Source of the DNA: Pyrocephalus nanus
Taxonomy: Eukaryota > Chordata > Aves > Passeriformes > Tyrannidae
Length of the DNA stretch: 64,000 nt
Assembly (NCBI GenBank): GCA_038380795.1
Contig: CM076270.1
Span: forward strand, 20,972,001 to 21,036,000
Reading direction: 5' to 3'
Shown here: piece by piece, positions 50,293 through 63,600 of the stretch
Position numbering within the stretch: position 1 is the stretch's first letter
Layout: every line of letters starts with the position of its first letter
Notes under the pieces: generated by a model
What the model was told of the DNA's origin: nothing
The model's input: only the letters and a program-made list of their open reading frames with translations
Database searches by the model: none
Program-made: the position numbers and the translations under genes

Positions 50293-53200
50293 ATTTCAAA
50301 AGTGTTTGAGAGAATGAGTGGAAGGAAGGAGTCTAAAGCTCCCAAACTACACTTTAAAGTATTTTACATAAGTGTCAAGGACCAAAGCCCAAATGTCAGC
50401 TCTTTGGGGCTTTTTTCATGAATCACTGCAAATAGAGCCTGAGACAAGAAGGGGAAGACAGTAAAAAGATGTTAGGAAAATTCTCATGAGGTTGCCCTGC
50501 TTTTCTGTCTTTTCAAGATTTATAGACATACTAGAGCACACTTTTAAAACAGTTCTGATTTGGTGCACTATTTGCAATACTGTTCTGCTTATTATTATAC
50601 TTTAGCAGTAACCCATTCTCTTGGAATTTGCCTCAACTCTCCTGGGTTAGGGGCTAGCTACATGGATATTTCCTATTAGCTTGTTGGTGACCACTGGAAA
50701 TTGCTCTACCTCATGAGCTTCCCAATAGCCTTTGTGTTAAATAATTATTATTGGATTCATTTTACCCTCATACACCCCAAAACCTGGAAACACTCAATCA
50801 TGCTGCCATTCTGATGTTAAGCAGTACTCCACCCAGGAAACAGGTCCATTCAAATCAACATAAAAATGAAGTAAATCAGCACTGCTGCTGGGATTTAGCT
50901 TTCTGGGTCACAGAGAATAGAAAACTATGCCAGGAATGAAGTCCTGCTAACAACAGAGAATTCAAGTCTCCTCACCCCAGGGAACATGGACAGCTCCTTC
51001 AGGTCTTCCAAAATACTTCTGCAGCCTAAAATACCAAGGACAGAGAGATTTTCAGCATTCTGTCCATGGTACAGAGCCATCAGTTCAGGTGGGAGCACAG
51101 TCCAGTGTTGCCAGCTCCTGCTCTCACCACTACCTGGGGACTCAGTTACTCAGACTGAGCTTGCTACTGCAAAATCAGGAGTTGATTATCCTCCAGAGCC
51201 CATCCTCAAACACTTCCAGAAGGTAAGGCAAACTTCAGTGTTTGCCCACTCACCATAAAAGGTGTAAAGATTTTATGCATTTAAAAAGTCGTCTCTCATC
51301 ATGTTACTATTTAGAGAGGAAACTGAAAGAGAGGGGGATGGAGAGGGTGAAAGCAAACACCACACTTCAGAAATGAGGATTCCAACATCAAGTTGTAAAA
51401 GGTTGGCATAAAAAGACACACACACACACACAAAAAAAAGACAAATTATCAAAAAAGCTAATCAAATTTCTGGCAGTGGGCTTGAGCTGGCTTGTAACAA
51501 GTTACAAAGGCTTCTCCTATTCAGTTAAAAAAGAAAATGTCTGTTACTATTTCACTTTGTATCTGCCTTATTTTGGCACATGTTGCTGGAAACTCAAACA
51601 GAACTCTGTAAGCTAGATAGTAAATAATCTCCAGACTTTTCCTCAGGTCATGCAAATAATCTGTGTGCAACAGAAGTCAAAGGTACTTTTGTGAGAAGAG
51701 CACTTGAAAAGATTTATTTAAACTGCACTTCCAGTTTCACATTCCTTTAAATTCTTCAAATTCAGTACTCTTTCAGTAATACCAGTTAGAGTTTCACTGC
51801 TTCTTGTGATGTTATGCAGTGTTATTAGCATTTAGAGAGAATGAGGAATTCTGTTTCAATATTCATTACTGGACAATTATCAGTCACATCATGTGTTCAT
51901 TTTAATAATCCATCTGTACAGTATCTATAGGCAGAAACACAACACTGAACACAATTGTAACAGGCTCCCTCCTTTCCTCCCCATCCTCCTTATGGTTTCC
52001 TGAGGGAGACAGCGATAACTTTGCTGTGGCATCACCTTCAGCTGTTCAAGTGTCAGACTGAGTTCACACTTGAGGAGTTTTCTTCAAGCTTTTGTAGCTC
52101 GTTTGCCAATGTCATCAACCACACAGAGCGTAGGCACCCAGTTCGGGGTTGAGTCTCTCCTTAAAGACCTCTAACACTGCACAAGGGAAATGCCTTGCTG
52201 TAGTCTCTGGGACAGGGCTCTGCTCTGTGACTGCACAGCAGGGGAAACATCCAAGATCCTGACTAGGGCATTTCCCTGCTATCGAGAAATGCCAATCATG
52301 GGGATACTTTTGATGCTGAAAAATCAGTAGAATTGAAGTTCTTTTGATAAAACAGCTTGTATATAAATTCTGAAGTATACTTTCATAACTATAAACTACC
52401 CTCAATCTGCCAAGCCTTGCCTGTGCTTAGAAAACTGTACTGCTGTTAACTTCAAAGACATCAAGTTCAGAGAGTGAACACAAGTGTTGGTGGAGACAGC
52501 CGGTGTGGAGCATGTAAGAGGCTGTTCTGGCCACACTGCCATCCCCCTGTTCAGCTCCAAACCAGCCTATTTGGGTAGCCCCTGGGATAACCTCTGGCAG
52601 GGACTGGAAGCAGAAAAGAGGTGGCCTGGAGTTCCTTGGGATTAGAGGCTCTGCACACAGAGAGTATGCAGTACAGAGCTTTGAAAGAGAAACAAAAACA
52701 GACAACAGGGCTGCAACTCTAAACTGCTTCAGCAATCCAGTGAAGCTGGACAATCAAAGAGATCAGAAAACAGTACCAGCTAATGCACAGGAGCATGGTC
52801 TTAGTCACAGCAAGAAGCCTAAGTGGAGGCTGCACTACTCAGAATCCAACTCTTCCTCTGCCTTTACTGAGCATAACCTAGCTGTGAATGACTGCAGCAG
52901 AATCTGTGGCTGAATTCCTGGCTCTCAGTGGGACCTGCATCAGCACAGACACAGAGCTTTCATTCCCTCACTTGGACTTTTCCAGACTATCTCATCCCAG
53001 CAAAATGAAATTGCAGAGCAAACAAAAGCCAGTAAAAACATTAAACACAGTAATTAGTCAACAGAACCAAGGGTAGGAAACCACTTATTATGAGAATTAA
53101 GGGAATGATTCACAATGAATAATTTATCCAGCAAATTTAGTTTGGGGTTTTACTTTTTTCCCCTGCTGGGAGAGAATTCAGTAGGAGTTTTGCTAGTTGC

Positions 53201-56200
53201 CTGAACACTGTGGTGTGGTCCCCAGTAGTCAGCTGTTTATCTGTGGCTGAGCAAGAAGCCTAGCTTATACAATGGGCCAGATTAAACTAAAATAAAGGTT
53301 CTTATGCACCTGAATTTAACCATTTACATTTATTTTGTAACACTTGCTTAGCACAGTTTTATTTTCTTAAGGCCACATTAAACATGACACTCCAGCACTC
53401 CTGCCTTCCCCTTCCTTCATTCAGAAAATGACTGCGAAGCTCAGCAACCTTCACGCCAAATGAAAGACTGGAACCAAAGAAGAGTCATTATGATCTGCAA
53501 TATTGAACACGAGGCACAAATAACTCCCACATAATAACACTGTAGATTCCAACCCTTCCTTCATATTTCACTGCTCAAATGACAAATAAATGAACCTATC
53601 AGAGTTCCTCAGATGTATCATAAAGTGGAAATATTGCAGATAGTATAAATAAAACATTTTTCTTGTAGTTAATGGCACCAGAGTGGATAGAGTTACATTT
53701 TAATAAAAGTCTCTATTACTTGAATCAGTATTAGGCTCGCCATGAGGAGTCCCACCTTTCTTTTCCACAGATAGAACAGTTTGATCTCTCATTTCTCATC
53801 TGAGGAGGCTGCAGTAGTTTGCCCTACACTTAAGGAGGACAAGACAAAAGCTCCAGCAGCATATAGCAGTTTCTCAACCTGCAGGACCTGAACTACACCC
53901 CATAAGCAGGGCACTCCATTGCAGTTTGCATGCCAACAGAGCCCAGTGCAAGTCTCACCACCAGAGGTGCAAACTGGCACCACTGTTGCTCCTGGCACAG
54001 GACGTGGCATTCGCTGCTGACAGGGGCATGTGGTACAAAAGCTGTGTGACCTGCCATACAGTGACCACAGAATTTACCTTATAAACACATGATTGTCCTA
54101 AGAGATGAGATTACAGTGAAAGAAAACTATGAAGATTCCCTTTGCAGGTATTGGCAACTCCCTTGTGAGTATACACAAAAAAATCCCTTACATATACAAA
54201 TTTTGTAATAATTGCGGTTGCTCTTTAGTAAGCATTCCCTTTTGACTGGCATGTCTGAAAGGCACATCAGCTTTCATATATGCTAAGCAGTCCTTATCCT
54301 GATTAGACCTTTTTTCTTTTTCTATTCATAGATCAGATAACATCAAAAATACCTGCACACAAACTGAAAAGGCATTTGAAGGTTTAGCCCTGCTCGTTCT
54401 CCTCCAAAGGTGATAAACTGTAATACAGCATTTCATTAGGAGGCTCACTACATCTTCCCATATCAACAAAATGCTTCTGAAGAAGTAGAAGTGTACAGCT
54501 TTTATATATTCTCACCTTATTTCTACAGAGATTTACTTCAGGTCAAAGCATGCCTGCTCTGAAGTCCTCGACCCATGGTGCATAATTTGCAACAGTGTCT
54601 GTATGTCAGTGCTCCAGTGCCACAGGGCACAAATGTATGGTTTGGCCAGAAAAAACTCAGCAAAATAAATTACTCCCCAGTAACGCTTCCAAAGGTAAAC
54701 ACAGAGCAACAAACACTGGAGTCTCCCCCAGCAGAAGGTCAGGCTAGAGCGTCCTCTGCACACACGAGGCTTGATGAGCTTTAAATAACAGACACAGACA
54801 ATAATTCTGCAGTTACAGACCTGATGGTTGGGGCTTCTAAGTTTTTTTTTTCTTTCAGACCTAGAGGGACCTCTTTTTGATTCCCAGGAAAGGCCTGGAT
54901 AAAATGCTACAAAACACAGCTGCACATGAGCCCAGCAGTCTAGGTCAGACCTGTGGGAAAGAATGTCATTTTCTGCTTAGAATGAAGTTTGAGATAAAAT
55001 ATTGCTTTTGATTTGCTCAGAAACAGAGCACCTTTTACCTTCTGAAATGGCACATGTGGACTTTGGACCTTTCTCTGAAGTGAATGTTTTTAAAGGCAGA
55101 GCAGAATTGTTGTCAGACCCTGTATCCATCATGAGATGTGACAAAGAAGGATTACAAAAGACACCCCTTAACTTTGTCTGAGCTTATAAAATCTGCTTGG
55201 AAAATGCTGTGAGAAGAGCAAAAGAGAAAGAGAGCTGTAGACACTCTTTTCAAAGAAAGCAGCCACTGCAGATTCATCGGGAGCACAAGGATCATTGTTT
55301 GGAGAGCAGAGAAAGGGTAACCACAGCAGAGGAAGGGAGATTTGCACTGCACTAATTCACTTAGAGAGGGAGCCTGAGATCACAGGGAGCCGAGCTGCAA
55401 GGCACTGAGCACTACCTCCACACACGTGCCTGGCAAGCTGCTTCTAACTGCAGTGTGCCCAGTGCTCCTTGTCAGCTGGATAAATCAGAGGAAAAAAAAA
55501 AGAGTACCAACAATGCCCTTTGATTCACTGATCTACTGACATGCCAGACATGGTTTATGCCAGATGAACATCAATGCCTTTACTACAGTGGTAGAACATT
55601 TGCAGCCTGAGTTGATTAATTTAAAACAAGCATATATAGCATGATGCTTTTGTGGAGACAAAGCAAAATAGTGAGGTGATATCGTCTGCACCCTCCTCTC
55701 TTTATGGTAAAATGACAGAGCCTTGTTTTTGCTTGGGTTTTAGCAGGAAGATTGACGACACATACTGGTTGTCCAACAATTAAATAGGGCAAGCAAGGCC
55801 TCTGTCACAACAATAATACTGTTACTTGGAACAAGAAAGCTGATTATTTAACTTCCAATGCTTCTTTCAGAGCATCGAATGATTAATAAAAATCCTTTAG
55901 AATCAATGCAAGAAAATGATACTCAAGAGAGTTGGGGTTTTTTTCCTCTTGTTCTGTGACAGGATTCCTTTTAAGCTCTGAGAAAGAGAAGTTTCTTATT
56001 CCCTTTGTGCCTCCAATTCTTGTAAAACATAAATCAACCCTTGGCACAACCCTCAATACAATTAACATTAGATACAAAAATAAAAAATGCTAATGCTTTG
56101 AGGCATTTCTTCAGCATGTTAATCACGGCTATTTCCCCCACTGCCTTCTAGAGACAAACACAGAGTTTATCAGCGCCCTGAGAATTAGATTTGCACCCAC

Positions 56201-56330
56201 GCTCACAGCAGCACGATCGCTGCCTTGCATTTTAGCTGTCTGCCAAATCATAGCCACTTTCTATTCTTCTATCTTGTTTTATTGTCGTGGCTGGTTTGTT
56301 GTTTTGTTTTTTCTTTTTTTTTTGTTTGGG
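50293..56330. other. Non-coding block, no gene seen
   Basis: AT-leaning DNA with an (AC)8 at 51416-51431 and a short A run near 55492. The overlapping minus frames 52115-52405 and 52427-52753 and the 130-codon minus frame 54533-54925 match no family and have no convincing splice context. A weak GGGCCAGATTA scrap near 53274 may be repeat-derived. Confidence 0.5.
51416..51431. repeat. (AC)8 microsatellite
   Basis: Eight perfect AC units followed by an A run. Confidence 0.95.
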
Positions 56331-56334
56331 CTTT

Positions 56335-56600
56335 GTTGCCGCGCCGTGTTTGCCGACCGCACACCAGCTTGCTGTCTGGGAGCGCATTGTTTGATTTAAG
56401 CATCTGTTGCTATTCAGGAGGGGGCCGAGGAACAACACATGGCTGACAGGGTTCCTCCTCCAGGTAGCGGCTCCCCAGGAGCCCAGCGGGAATGTGTCAG
56501 ATCAGGGAGGAGCACAGGAGGGGCTGAGACCCACCCGATGGGCACAGGGAGAGAGGAGGGGGGCACGAAGAACCCGGAGTGCCGGTGTCTGTTCCTGGCC
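56335..56600. other. Local CpG-rich, GC-rich patch
   Basis: About 265 bases carry roughly 15-17 CpG (GCCGCGCCGTG, GCCGACCGC, GAGCGC and others), far more than any other stretch of this length in the window, together with G-rich words (GGAGGGGGGC). It is shorter and weaker than a typical vertebrate CpG-island promoter. Short frames on both strands here follow from the GC content. It could be a weak or distal promoter, the edge of a regulatory element, or a transcription start of a non-coding RNA. No TATA box or initiator can be asserted. Confidence 0.5.
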
Positions 56601-56679
56601 TCACCAGCGGGGATGCCGGGAGACAAAGGGATTCTTTCCACCAGATTAAATTTGCAGATTTCCTACCTTGCCCGGCTGG

Positions 56680-56960
56680 CAATGTAATTCAAACTCTGCG
56701 CCACTGAAAGTTAATGATTTACCGCTCCTCGCAACCCACACCAGAGATTTGTGGGCAATTAATTGATAGCGCATTACAATCTGAGATAAGTAATAAGCAC
56801 TTTTACTCACAAAGCTGCCAGCATGCATTGCATAGCTTCCTGATTTGGCCCAATCAGTGAAATATGCACTGAACTGCATCTGTAATAGCGTTATTCACCA
56901 TCTAATTATAATTATTTGCATTTATGATAGGTTAAATGCAATGAATGGGATCAGACACAC
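56680..56960. promoter_or_regulatory. Candidate developmental enhancer (POU octamer, TAAT pairs, CCAAT)
   Basis: Directly visible motifs are CAATTAATTGATAG at 56757-56770, GATAAG at 56785-56790, CCAATCAG at 56850-56857, TAATTATAATTA at 56903-56914, and a perfect POU octamer ATTTGCAT at 56914-56921 touching the TAAT pair. Words such as TTAATGATTTACCGC and GATAGCGCATTACAA add CpG in AT-rich context. The block adjoins the CpG-rich patch just upstream. Together these are typical of deeply conserved vertebrate non-coding elements. No conservation or activity data were available, so the call is inference. Confidence 0.4.
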
Positions 56961-59900
56961 AGGAAGCACTCAGCACTGGGGATACAGAAATAGTAAACGA
57001 GAGATCTCCCTTTTGGAACGTGACACTGCCAAACAGAAAAGGTCCAAAATCTGGCCTTAAATATAGACAATAAGGCCAGAAAACAAAGCAATAAACCAAG
57101 GAATTCAATTCACTGGGGTGTTATCATGCCTCTGGGTTGAATCAAGAGATACAGATGGAAAAAACAAAAACCAAGCAAGCAAATGAAGGAACAGCCTAGA
57201 TCCTAACATGCCACCCTTGCCAGAAGCATCAGCTCAAGCAGTTCCCACCCACACTCACCCAGTACAAAACATTGCTCTCCAGTCCCTGTGCAGTTCTCCC
57301 ATAAAACTTCAGGAACAAGTACTACAAACTCCATAAGCCAGCACACTTATCATAAAACTAAAGCCCTTCTTAACTATTAGAGCAGTTAGAAAATTATAAA
57401 ACATACAGCTTTGGGAATCCCCTCTCTAGGCCTGAAGGCTTGGCTGAGCAGCAGAGGAACAATGAAAAGCCTACTGTTAGAGCAAGGAAGAGCTTGTCCC
57501 AAGTGTTCCAATCATTGCATGTATCCTGTATCAAGCAATTCTAAAGAAAATACATAGAAAGCTCACGAAGCAGGGACTAGCATATGCACTCTGCCAGAGG
57601 AAAATCCCAAATCACTAGAGCACAGAGCAATTGCCATCCCTTGCCTAACCCTGCGCTTCACAGTTTCTCTCCTGCACGCTTTAGGTCAGGGCACTCGGGC
57701 TGAGACTGCAGAGAAGTTGGGCTTCCTGGGCTCCTGGCCCCCCATGACCCACCATCAGCAAACCTGCTGAAATGCACCTCAGCTGCCTCACTGCACACAG
57801 GACGTGTGAAGGGATGGATTTCATCCCCAGGGATGGATTTCATCTCCACATATGGCCTGTGAGGAGCAGGACTGTGAGGGACAGTCCAGTGAGGAGCCCA
57901 ACTGAGGCACAAGACAGAGCCATCCACAGGCACGGCGCTGTTGCCCTGGGCTGGACCAGAAAAACACTCACAAAGCCCTGAAAGTGAAACGTGACATTTC
58001 CACTTTCCCTACCAAAAAGAGAGAAACATTCATTTTCCTCATCCTAGATTTCTAGCCGCTCAGTTGTCGGGCAAAAAGTCCATTATACCAACATGAGTCT
58101 TCAAGAAAAACAAGGAATGAGCCCGAGAATTTTCTGCGAGAAAAGGTTATGGCAATTTCCTTCAGGGGCCATAAATCCCAAGTAGAGAGAGGCACCTCCT
58201 GGCAGCACTGAGAAAAGCACCTGTGTGTCCTGCCTCTCAAGAGCCCAATACACCCTCTCCCGTGTATTTATTTGGGGTTAGCAATCACTCTGATCCCATG
58301 AAATCCATCCTAAAACACCCAGAGCCCCCACTCTTACTTCCTGACTCAGAGCTGTGAAGCCCATTACTAGGCTGGGCTGCCTAATCATCAGTGGCTCCCA
58401 TCCTGGAGTCTCAAATCAAACCTCTCTGCTTCAGTTTCCAAGCAGAAAATAGGAGTGTGCCCATTGCCATCCCTGAGAGGCTTTGTGACACATATTTCCA
58501 TGCAAAGACTATTGGTCATGCAGATACAGTCCCAAGGGTAGCTGATGATACATTTCCATAGAACACAGAAAGACTTCTGCCCCAAACCTGCAGAAAGCCT
58601 GGCAAACTGGCAGTTGCATCAACAGGCTGAAACTGTTATGGAAAGTTCAGGTTGCCACAAGAGATGTCAAATAGGCAGGTAAGAAATGTTAGACCACACA
58701 GTGAGGATGCAAGAGCATCTTTCACCCAGCAATGCTGAGACAAACAAGCCAGTTCGTGGGGCTGACCCCAGCACATGGGAAGCAAGCCCCTGGAACAAAC
58801 TGCTTTTCTGATCATCTCACATTTAAAAGTTTACTAAATCGAGAAGGGTTACCAGGACAGGGCCACAACACCTGAAAACAGACAGCTTTTCATTTCCAGC
58901 TGGAGTCACAGCAATCTTCATGGTGCTGATGCTTCAATTATGCAGTTTCATTCTAATTTGCTTTGCAGGAATTCTACACCAATCTGTGTCCAATCTGTGT
59001 GTGCAAACTGAGAAAAATAAATGTCTTTAAATATCCTCTCACCACAGATTCTGCTTTGGTGGTCAAACCTGCCATGGAGCTGTGAAGAAACCAGTGGCAA
59101 ATACTACAACAATACAAATTCATCCAGAGTACAGCCTTGAGCCTCCTTCAGCTCCAGTCAGTGATTACAGCCAATGATTTTGCTCTGGCAACATCAAGCC
59201 ATGTTTTTCAACAGATAATCAGGTTCAAGGAGTTTTCCTGTGGATTTGGAGGCCAGGAAGCTGGACTGCATTTGACAAGCAGGGAAGAAAGTATCACTAC
59301 ATGTTTTCAGAGAGCAAAGTTTACCAGTTATCATGAAAGAATATGTATTAACTGATTTTGCATTCTTACTTACAAATTCAATAAGAAAAAAAAATCCAAG
59401 ACCTAAACCAAAATACTTAATTTATTCCACTCTAGTTAGTATAGACTCTATCAAACATACAATCAGTCGGTAAATTCTCTTTTAATCTTCACACTGAACT
59501 CCATTCCTCCCAATAGCAGATAGCAAGAAAAACTACAGAGAGGGTCTTAAGTACCCTACCAGGCCCCTAAAGAGATCATAACAAGAGAGCAGCTACAGTT
59601 CACAGAATTAGCCACACGTGTTACTGGCAGTGCCTCATGGTGATGGACATCCTTCTTGTGCCAAGGTTCAAACACTGCTGCTGCCCAGGCTGGGACATAC
59701 GAATACACAGAATTTCTGTAAAATCTGTAAGTTTTGTGCTATCTGCAGGACCTCCTTTGATTTAGATATTTCTCTCTCACAGCTGATGATGATGTTACTT
59801 TGTAAATCTGAGGTTGTCCACGCATCCAAATGTTTCCCCTTTGACTGTACTGCACCGCACTGGTTCGTATGTGAAGTGCTGTTGGTACCAGGGAGATGCA

Positions 59901-60234
59901 GCTGCTGTCCCTTGGTGTGTTTACAATATGCTCAGTTCATGGAATTAGCAGGCTAACCTTTGAAGCAGGAAAACCCAAGCTAAATGAACTCTGTCATGGT
60001 TTTCAGCATGTTAATTATTACACTTTCGAAGATAATCATGCACACATTGCAGTGTGCTTCTGTGCCAAAGCAGACACTCTCTCTCACATGAAAATGCTTG
60101 TGCAGTCCAAGCCAGAGGGCTCTCTGCTTCTCTTTTGGAAGGGAAGTTATGTTCCTCCAGTGTGGATGTTCCCCTTGGCTTCCCTGAAATCCTTGTCTAA
60201 CGAGAACCCAAAGGGAAAAAGAACGTCATAATTC
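56961..60234. other. Non-coding block, no gene seen
   Basis: It contains a 19-base tandem duplication at 57812-57849, a 12-base duplication (CCAATCTGTGT words) at 58979-59000, and GC-richer DNA around 57690-57980. Two plus frames, 59618-59956 and 59896-60231, overlap in different phases and end just before a T21 run. They show no recognised domain and are not called. Confidence 0.5.
57812..57849. repeat. 19-base tandem duplication
   Basis: Two adjacent copies of GGATGGATTTCATCYCCAS (second copy slightly diverged). Recent local duplication. Confidence 0.85.
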
Positions 60235-60255
60235 TTTTTTTTTTTTTTTTTTTTT
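60235..60255. repeat. Poly-T homopolymer, 21 bases
   Basis: An uninterrupted run of 21 T. No minus-strand retrocopy recognised. Confidence 0.95.
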
Positions 60256-60319
60256 GTTACACAAGAAGCCAGCTCTCCAGGATTACAGACTATCTTTCAG
60301 CTCTATAATGAATTATTTA

Positions 60320-60600
60320 TCCTAGAAAAACAAAAATGCTTTATTTAAGATGACAGAGAGCCTGTAAGTATGCTTCTTGTATGTGCATTGACTAATTAGA
60401 TTAATTTAGCATGCATACACTTCTGAACAACCAGGCAGGTGGCAAATCACATTTAAGATGACTTATAATATTCATTCTATCATCCTCACACTTGACAAAT
60501 GACAGCCATTCCATCATGAAACCGGGGCAGAAAATAGCCTATTATTTGCAATGAATAGTACCATTATTTTCACATTTTATTTACTTGTTTAAAGAAAGTG
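60320..60600. promoter_or_regulatory. Candidate regulatory patch (homeodomain, TALE, E-box)
   Basis: It contains GACTAATTAGATTAATTTAG at 60390-60409 with three TAAT-type cores, CAGGTG E-box at 60436-60441 inside GCAGGTGGCA (also a partial CTCF-core match), and TTGACAAATGACAG at 60492-60505 with a full TALE TGACAG. The stretch is free of simple repeats. Function is inferred from motif density only. Confidence 0.3.
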
Positions 60601-63600
60601 TAAGAGAAATAAACAGCTTCCAGCAGCTAATCCTCTTTCATATGAGACCCCAGAAATATAATTCACTGTACTGCGTTAAAACAACAAAAGCTGGTACAGC
60701 TATTAACACCATGACTGAAACTGAAATTTGTGATATAAAGGAACTTTGTTGCAAGGCTGAAAAACTGTGCTGAAGCTCTTGGACAAAGTTGTGTGAAAGT
60801 TCCCTATTTCAACCTGTGGATATTCACACAGCCGTTCATTTTCCCTTCGAGCAATAAAACAAAGGACGGGAATAGCTGGAGATTTCTTTGCTGGATCTGC
60901 AGCTTTGGTGTTTTAGACAGCTGTGAGCACACTCAGGGGATCCCAGGATGCTGCAGCCTGGAGTGGCAGCCAGCCTAGAGAGGAGAAAATGCAGGCCAGT
61001 GCACCAGCACTGCCCTCTGTGCTGTGATTCAAGCCCTGGGAGATGTGAGCCCTGTGCCAGGAGGGGATGGACGGGGCAGAGGCTGCACGGGCAGCAGTAG
61101 CTCTCAGCTGGTGATGCTATCCCCAGGATCCTCCTTGTCTGCACTCAGGGACTGCCACCCACAGCCAAGTCTCGGAGATATTCCAGGCCCCCATGTGCAC
61201 AAACCATCAGCCAAGTGACAAAGCTCATCTCCACCTTCAGCCAGCCTGAACCCTCAACCATATCACCAACAACAGGGTCCTCAGCAGAAACCAGAGCAGC
61301 GGTACCAGAGCACAAAGGTAGCGTGAGCTCAGCAAGAACAGGAGTATAATCAACACTTCAGCTGGTTATTTCCACAAAACCAAGGCAGGCGCCTAAAAAA
61401 AAACCCAAAACAGCCAAATCTGAATGGAAAGGATTTAACAGAGTCTTTCCTCATCTTTATGAAATCAAATGCTGAGGCTTTCACTGTGAGTTAATGACTG
61501 GTTTGCACTACTCCTTTCTTTGTGCGCACTGTCACTAATCAGGAGCAGCGAGCTACCTCAAAGCCTCATTACTAGCCAACAAAAAAAGCCAATGAATCCT
61601 CAAACAGAAGTTTTGCTGCTGTGGCATATTGCCATTTAGCTGGAGGGAGGCAGGAGAAAGCAAGTCAGCAGTGACATATTCTGTGCATCCAGCTGGGAGA
61701 AAAAGAAAACCCAAGTATAATACCGCATCTTATCGGAAGTAGTTAATCTGACATAACTTACTTAACAAAAATTACAGTCTATTAAAAAGGCATGTAAGCA
61801 ATGCAGCTGAAAACAAGTCTACACAGGAATCAGCTAGCATAATTACGGCTGGCTTAAAAAATAGCAGAGACTGAAGAAAACTGTGCATAATTTACCAGCT
61901 GACAAATGTTGGTGAAAAATAGAATAAAACAGGTCCTTGACAAAGAAGAAATAATAGCTGCTCACTTTGTAGTTTCACTTCAGAACTCAAATATTTTTAT
62001 CGCGGGAAAAGAAATAAATAAATTTTAAAAAATCTTGCATCTCTTTAAACTGACAGATCAGCACAAAATGGGGTCTCCGTGCGAGGGGTTAGAACTGGCT
62101 TTGGTTTGGTGCTGGTTGCACACAGGTTGCGTGTGAAGAAAATACATTTGCGTCTGCAGCCTTGCAAGATTAGTATTTTTCTCCCCCTGCTAACAAGATA
62201 ATCACATGCACTGTGTAACATTAAGCATATGAGCCGTCCTTCTGGAGCCACACTTGAAATTCAGGACACACTGAGCGACTTTGCTGAGCTGGAGCCACGG
62301 GGAATGCCACAGGGATTGTGCTGTATGTTTTCTGCAGACAGATAAGAGGGCTGTGAGGATATAAGCACCATATCCTGCTACCTGCAAATATCTTCCTGTT
62401 ACAGTGTGGAAAAAGAGTTGCTGTTTTCAGGTGTTATATTTTTGTTGCTTAATTTTACGATAATTTCATATATTGGAATCGCAACAGGGCAATTCTCACA
62501 CAGCAGCCTTAGGTGAGCAGTTCTAGGATGGCCTGCCTAGAGGTTGAAGGTCCTGTGCTCCTTATTAAACTCTATTTTTTTCCCCCTCACATTAAATGTA
62601 GCCAACATTATTCACTGTAATGATGTAGCTGCCACATGAAAATTAATCCTGGATGGGGATCAAGGCCATCCATCTGCAAAAGGAAGAGCTGTACTGCAGC
62701 AGAAGCTACTTGGGCTCAAGGCACAGTACAAGACCAGGGGTGGCGCAGGGACATCAACACAAGAGAGAAACTGATTTTATGGCATTGAAAACAGGCAGAG
62801 CTATCTTGGGAAGGAGACACGCTAAAATCCAATCTCAGGCCAGGATTGAATAGCAGCTGGAGTTTTAAAGGTATGGTGGTGCCTAATAAGCAGCTAGTAG
62901 CATTTCTTGCATCATTAGGTCTCCAAACACCATGGCCTGAGGAAGCAAATATACCGATTATGCTCTTGAATGTTGTCCGTGTGCTCCACTCCAAAATGTC
63001 TCCATAAGCTGACTGTCACCTAGATGAACACATGCTTAGGGTAAATTTCCATTATGTTTTGAAATCACTTGCATCCACCAGATGATTATACTTTTTTTTA
63101 AAAAAAAAGGGGGCTGGGGGGGGGAAACTGCACCATTGTCTAGATGTCAGTGATTAAGATCTAATTACTAGAACTTAATTTGTTATCTGAAAAAAAGAAC
63201 CGAGTATGACAAGTAATTATTTTACACACTCACATATTCACATGGTCATTCAGCAGGCCAATTTTCCATAGCAGAAAGTGATTATTAACAGTATCCAAAC
63301 CTGTTACACATCATTAGGATTCTTTTGAAAGTGCCTTATTTGGCACCTAAATGCACAGTTCGGGTTATAGGAGACATATTTTCAGGTAAGAGAAATACCA
63401 ATTAGAAAAACAAGGGGCAAAGAAAATAAGACTAAAAACAGTATGAAGCAAGCAAAAGTCTGGAAATCAGAAGTAATCAGAACAGCTTTTATGATACGTA
63501 GTTTTTAAGGGAACCAAAAACTATTAACGAAGGAGGGAAATAAAATAAAGTAAAAATAGGTGAAAAATGGTTCAGATTAGGTACAAAGGGCAGAGGGAAA

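Noticed and set aside
53941..53975. CTCF-like CCACCAGAGGTGC
   Set aside because: It departs from the CTCF core at two or more key positions.
59618..60231. Two overlapping plus-strand frames giving about 600 bases of open sequence
   Set aside because: They are in different phases, lack any recognised domain, and nothing suggests a frameshifted gene or retrocopy.
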